A stretch of 64,000 bases of DNA from Atopsyche davidsoni. Its lineage: Eukaryota > Arthropoda > Insecta > Trichoptera > Hydrobiosidae. The DNA is taken from contig JAILWY010000012.1 of assembly GCA_022113835.1 (NCBI GenBank), positions 4,216,001 to 4,280,000 of the forward strand. The letters are read 5' to 3'. The translations under genes and the position numbers were made by a program. This document shows positions 60,443 to 64,000 of this stretch, piece by piece. The notes beneath the pieces were generated by a model that was given only the letters and a program-made list of their open reading frames with translations, ran no database searches and had not been told where the DNA came from. Each line of letters starts with the position of its first letter. Positions within the stretch are counted from its first letter, which is position 1.

Positions 60443-63400
60443 ATATATTTTTATACGTTCGTACATCATTAAAATAGTACTTTTTATGAATGAATCTTTT
60501 TCAGTGGTCTTCTTGGTTTTATTATTTGCATGCTTGCGTCATGTGAACATTTCTTCTACATGCTCAGGTCACGAATAAGGGACACAATCTTTTTATCGTA
60601 TAAAAAAGGTATATCTCGGCAAAAATATTTTTTCTCCGTGCACGCTAAAATGCGCTATAAAACATGTTTGTTTGTCGTTCATAGTGAACAAGTATAAAAT
60701 ATATTCTACGTGAGAAACACCGACAGAAAACGTACAAGATAGAATTGCTCGCATCACACATACCCGCGGACTACAATCTCTGCCCATTCTCTTGAGTAAA
60801 CAAATATTCAGGAAAGTAGATCCTCTTTCTCATATAAAAATGTTGATATTATATTATTATAGCCGCGTTATTAATCTTGAGCTGTTTTTTCTTGTACGTG
60901 TATAAATACAGCATACACGAGGAAATGAACGACCCACTCGTATTCCCATTTGGCAGAGCCGAAATACTTAGGTTTGTATTAACTGGAAGCAGTTGTATCT
61001 ATTAGCATATGCTATTACGGCTGCATATTGCAGATAATACAAGGAATAAACGTTATCATCTTTATTGTTTTCCTGGAATGAATACTAATTCCAACTAACG
61101 TTTCAGCTTCATCGCGTACAGGCTGATACCATTGAATTTAAACCGCTGTTTAGATCTCTATACCGGGAAATAGATAGACAAGTCTTAGTTTATTTTGAAT
61201 TTTTATTCAAATTAGTTGTTTTCAATTTTTCCAAATTGATATTATTAAATTTGCCATATTTATAGACACCTGACAGTCACTATTGAACAAGCATTTTATG
61301 TATCGATTAATTTTAATATACTCAAATAAATGATTTTGTGTTCACTTAAACTTCTGAGACTAGACTGAAGATATTTGATAACACGAAAGAATGTTTCATA
61401 AATAATAACTTGTTTCTAAATAGATATAAAAATCTGAAAAAGAAGAACTCATGTTTATATTATTGGACTACACTAAGATGAGTTAAAATATTTTAAATAG
61501 CTTGTTTTTGCATAAAACATGTGAAACTAACCAGGGAAATATTATTTCAAAGGTGCAACTTACTACGAATAATATTCTATACGAGTTACATAGAAAGATA
61601 TTAAATAGAAGGTACCGGCAAAACTTCTAAAACCTGTTAAGCCAGACTCTGGCTTGGAGTGCCGAAGGTGGAAATATTAACTGTGTCAGAGCTCTTTCTA
61701 ATTTAATTTCTATCGCGTAATATCGAGACTCTGCTAACAATATTTGCATGTAAGTGCAGTTTTCTCAAGAAGCTCTTTCAAAGAGGATATAAATAAGTGT
61801 GCAAGCCGATCGCATATGCATGAGACGTGTAGGTGTCGCGGCTGCTTGCTGGAATATCTAACTCCTTCTGTTTCAATGCAATCCTTAACATGGCATTAAA
61901 ATTCAGATCGTTTATACTGTCTGTTTACTGGGCGGTGAGATAGAAGAATGGCTAGTTTATTTCATACATTGTTTTGTCTCTGAATAATAGTTTCATTAGA
62001 AACATTTAGTAAATTATCCCAAAATAAATTTTATCTAGGTTTTTTTATTTGCTCAATAAAATAAGATTTCTTAGCTATTTTTCACCAAAATGAATAATTC
62101 ATATTGGTGTCAGTCAAACCGTGATTTTATTTTAAGTCTTTGATGTCTATCCATATTGTTGGATATTTGAGTTAACTGGTGAGATCATCAACGCAAAGAT
62201 TTTTTTTTTATATATGAGGAATTTTTACTTCTTGAAGCTATTTTATCAATGATAATTTTATTACATCAATCTACAAAACTGAATATTAGAATAACGCTAT
62301 TTTCAGTATTAATGCAAAAACAAATTACGGATAATTTGAGAATAGTTTTCAGAATTCGTTTTTAAACCACCTTTAGTCTGTATATTCCTTTAAGACGAAG
62401 AGAAAATCTCTAGATGATACCAACTTGCTTGGAGCTCGATTGGAAGACTAAGTGCTTTTTCCAGCAGAATCCGTGCATTCTGAGGGAATAGGTTTACGTT
62501 TTTTTTATCGATGCAGATTTCTTATGCAATTGTAACATACGACAAAAAAAGCATCTCAAAATAATAAAAATGGTTAGTAATAGTTTTATGAGTACATTAA
62601 AATATTATTTTTTTAAACTTTCTTATATTTAAATTTGTTTACTGGCAATTTAAGTTCTTCAATATAATTAATTTCTCTTGTATATCTAGGCGTCCTGATG
62701 AGACGGTAGTTTATAATTTAGTCCCACCTGTCACATAATTTAATTACTTCCGTATTAGTTGGACGTTGACACGAAAGTCCTAATATCTCGTAAGCGATCC
62801 GGAATCCCGGTGCTATCTTAAGGAAGCAACCTTCGATGATGACTAATGGAAAACGAAGCCTGGCTGTTTCAGGGCGCCAACGACGCCGCCTGTTTGTCGA
62901 GCAGCCCAGGCCCACCAAAAGTGCTGAGCTCCGAGATAAAATGGTCTCTACATTCCATTACGTAATTCATTAATCAAAGACTGTTAGCTTTAACGGTCTA
63001 GGTAATAGGCTTACGTTACAAGCGGTCCTACCAACCCCCAGCTTTGTATCAAGTTATTCTCCTACCCTTCCCGGCCATACCCAGTCACGCGTGACCAACT
63101 TAATGAAGTGATATTTAACGTTTGGTTATAAATATCACTACATGCGATCTCTGAGGGCCGATCCCTGAAGCGACAGTTTGCCTTTGTTTCTTTAAAGGCC
63201 TTTGTATCTCGGCTCGGTGGATATTTCTCTAACGAATCCCGTATATTTCCCTAGCGCTGGGCGTAAACACCAGCTGAGATAAAGTTGGGCGATGGCTACC
63301 GAAGTTTTTTTTCATATCCGAGCAAGTTTCTGACCCAGTTTAAATGTGTTTTGATGCGGCATGCTAGGAGATACTGGCGTGTTCAACTGACGCCGTGTCT

Positions 63401-64000
63401 TATTGTAATATTATGCATGTAAATATAACCACCGCGAGTGTCCTTTTTGTCTATACGCAAACAAATGTTCATCCTTGCCATGTGTGACTTTTGCAAGGAA
63501 ATTTAAAAAATAATAGCTTGTTTAATTTTGAACAAAGATATTATTCAAACAGAGTCCAATTTATTGACAATTAAAATTCAAATGTATTTTTGGTCTAAAC
63601 CAATATTATGTTCAGTGGCTTTATATAATACTCAAATCGGTAAACCAAATCAGACTAAACCATATTAATTTATATTTACTTCACAGCAAAAGTTTATCGT
63701 GATTTTATATACATTTATAAATTATTTGAGGCTACAATTTTCTTCATTCGAAATGTTTTTTTAGCACTTTTATGTATTAAATAATCACATTTTACATCTT
63801 CAAGCAATGCTTTTTAAGTCAGGGATTGATCAATGTCGGTTTTGAGTAATAACGGTTTTCGCCGGATACATCGACTTTCCGCAGCTATTGGAGCCCAAAA
63901 TGAAAAGTTTACAACACCTGAAAAATAAAATTAATATGTATTTCTCGCGGGTCTCGAGTACGTGTAAGAAAAATAATTAATTTCGATCGCGGCGCTTTAT
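60443..64000. other. Intron, no gene; GC-rich region 62.77-63.42 kb
   Basis: AT-rich sequence with a broad, moderately GC-rich region at about 62770-63420, the longest island of the window. Short frames on both strands match nothing. Confidence 0.45.

Noticed and set aside
35312..64000. Second, alternative copy of the CadN exon
   Set aside because: I looked on both sides for a DKNDNPP or DENxD coding stretch with splice sites and found none in this window.

Overview
This is a eukaryotic, insect-type genomic window. It is AT-rich, has no operons or long open reading frames, and is full of dispersed repeats and dead transposons. The one host coding segment I can defend is a 144-nt exon on the + strand at 35162-35305. 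It encodes the junction between two cadherin extracellular repeats and is very similar to what I remember of insect N-cadherin (CadN). The window therefore reads as the interior of a very large CadN gene, with at least 35 kb of intron upstream and at least 28.7 kb downstream. The order of insect is not certain. TTAGG-type pentamers, mariner, hAT and Helitron remnants fit an insect, and a hemipteran is a guess only.

Layout. 1.5-2.2 kb: three-copy tandem array of about 240 bp carrying a dispersed repeat called R1 here. 3.4-4.2 kb: R1 copy split by a 654-bp Helitron; the empty site is visible in the R1 copy at 17.2 kb. 11.4-11.8 kb: remnant of a Helitron Rep/helicase gene ending in CTAG. 17.6-17.9 kb: damaged copy of a tRNA-like element. 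21.8-26.0 kb: nested and tandem duplications (family R2), with an LTR fragment that has a TATA box, polyA signal and tRNA-Trp-type primer site inserted in them. 29.22-29.51 kb: 292-bp palindrome of two head-to-head tRNA-like units. 35.2 kb: CadN exon. 36.8 kb: fourth R2 copy. 39.9-40.4 kb: dead mariner. 42.3-43.65 kb: repeat cluster split by a 442-bp element that starts with a 45-bp perfect inverted repeat and contains a tRNA-like sequence, flanked by a 12-bp duplication. 45.69-47.86 kb: complete but dead hAT-like transposon with an 8-bp target duplication. 51.4-51.6 kb: head-to-head R1. 55.5-56.2 kb: second Helitron copy in reverse orientation with an open 70-codon frame. 59.2-59.6 kb: 3' end of a non-LTR retrotransposon.

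Between these lie AT-rich intron and more than twenty GC-richer islands of 150-450 bp without credible coding potential. They are spread through both introns and are candidates for conserved regulatory DNA. The genes here do not cooperate in a pathway: there is one host gene segment, and everything else is mobile DNA or presumed regulatory DNA in its introns. The most unusual structures are the tRNA-like foldback elements (17.6, 29.2 and 42.65 kb) and the Helitron family with its small retained ORF.
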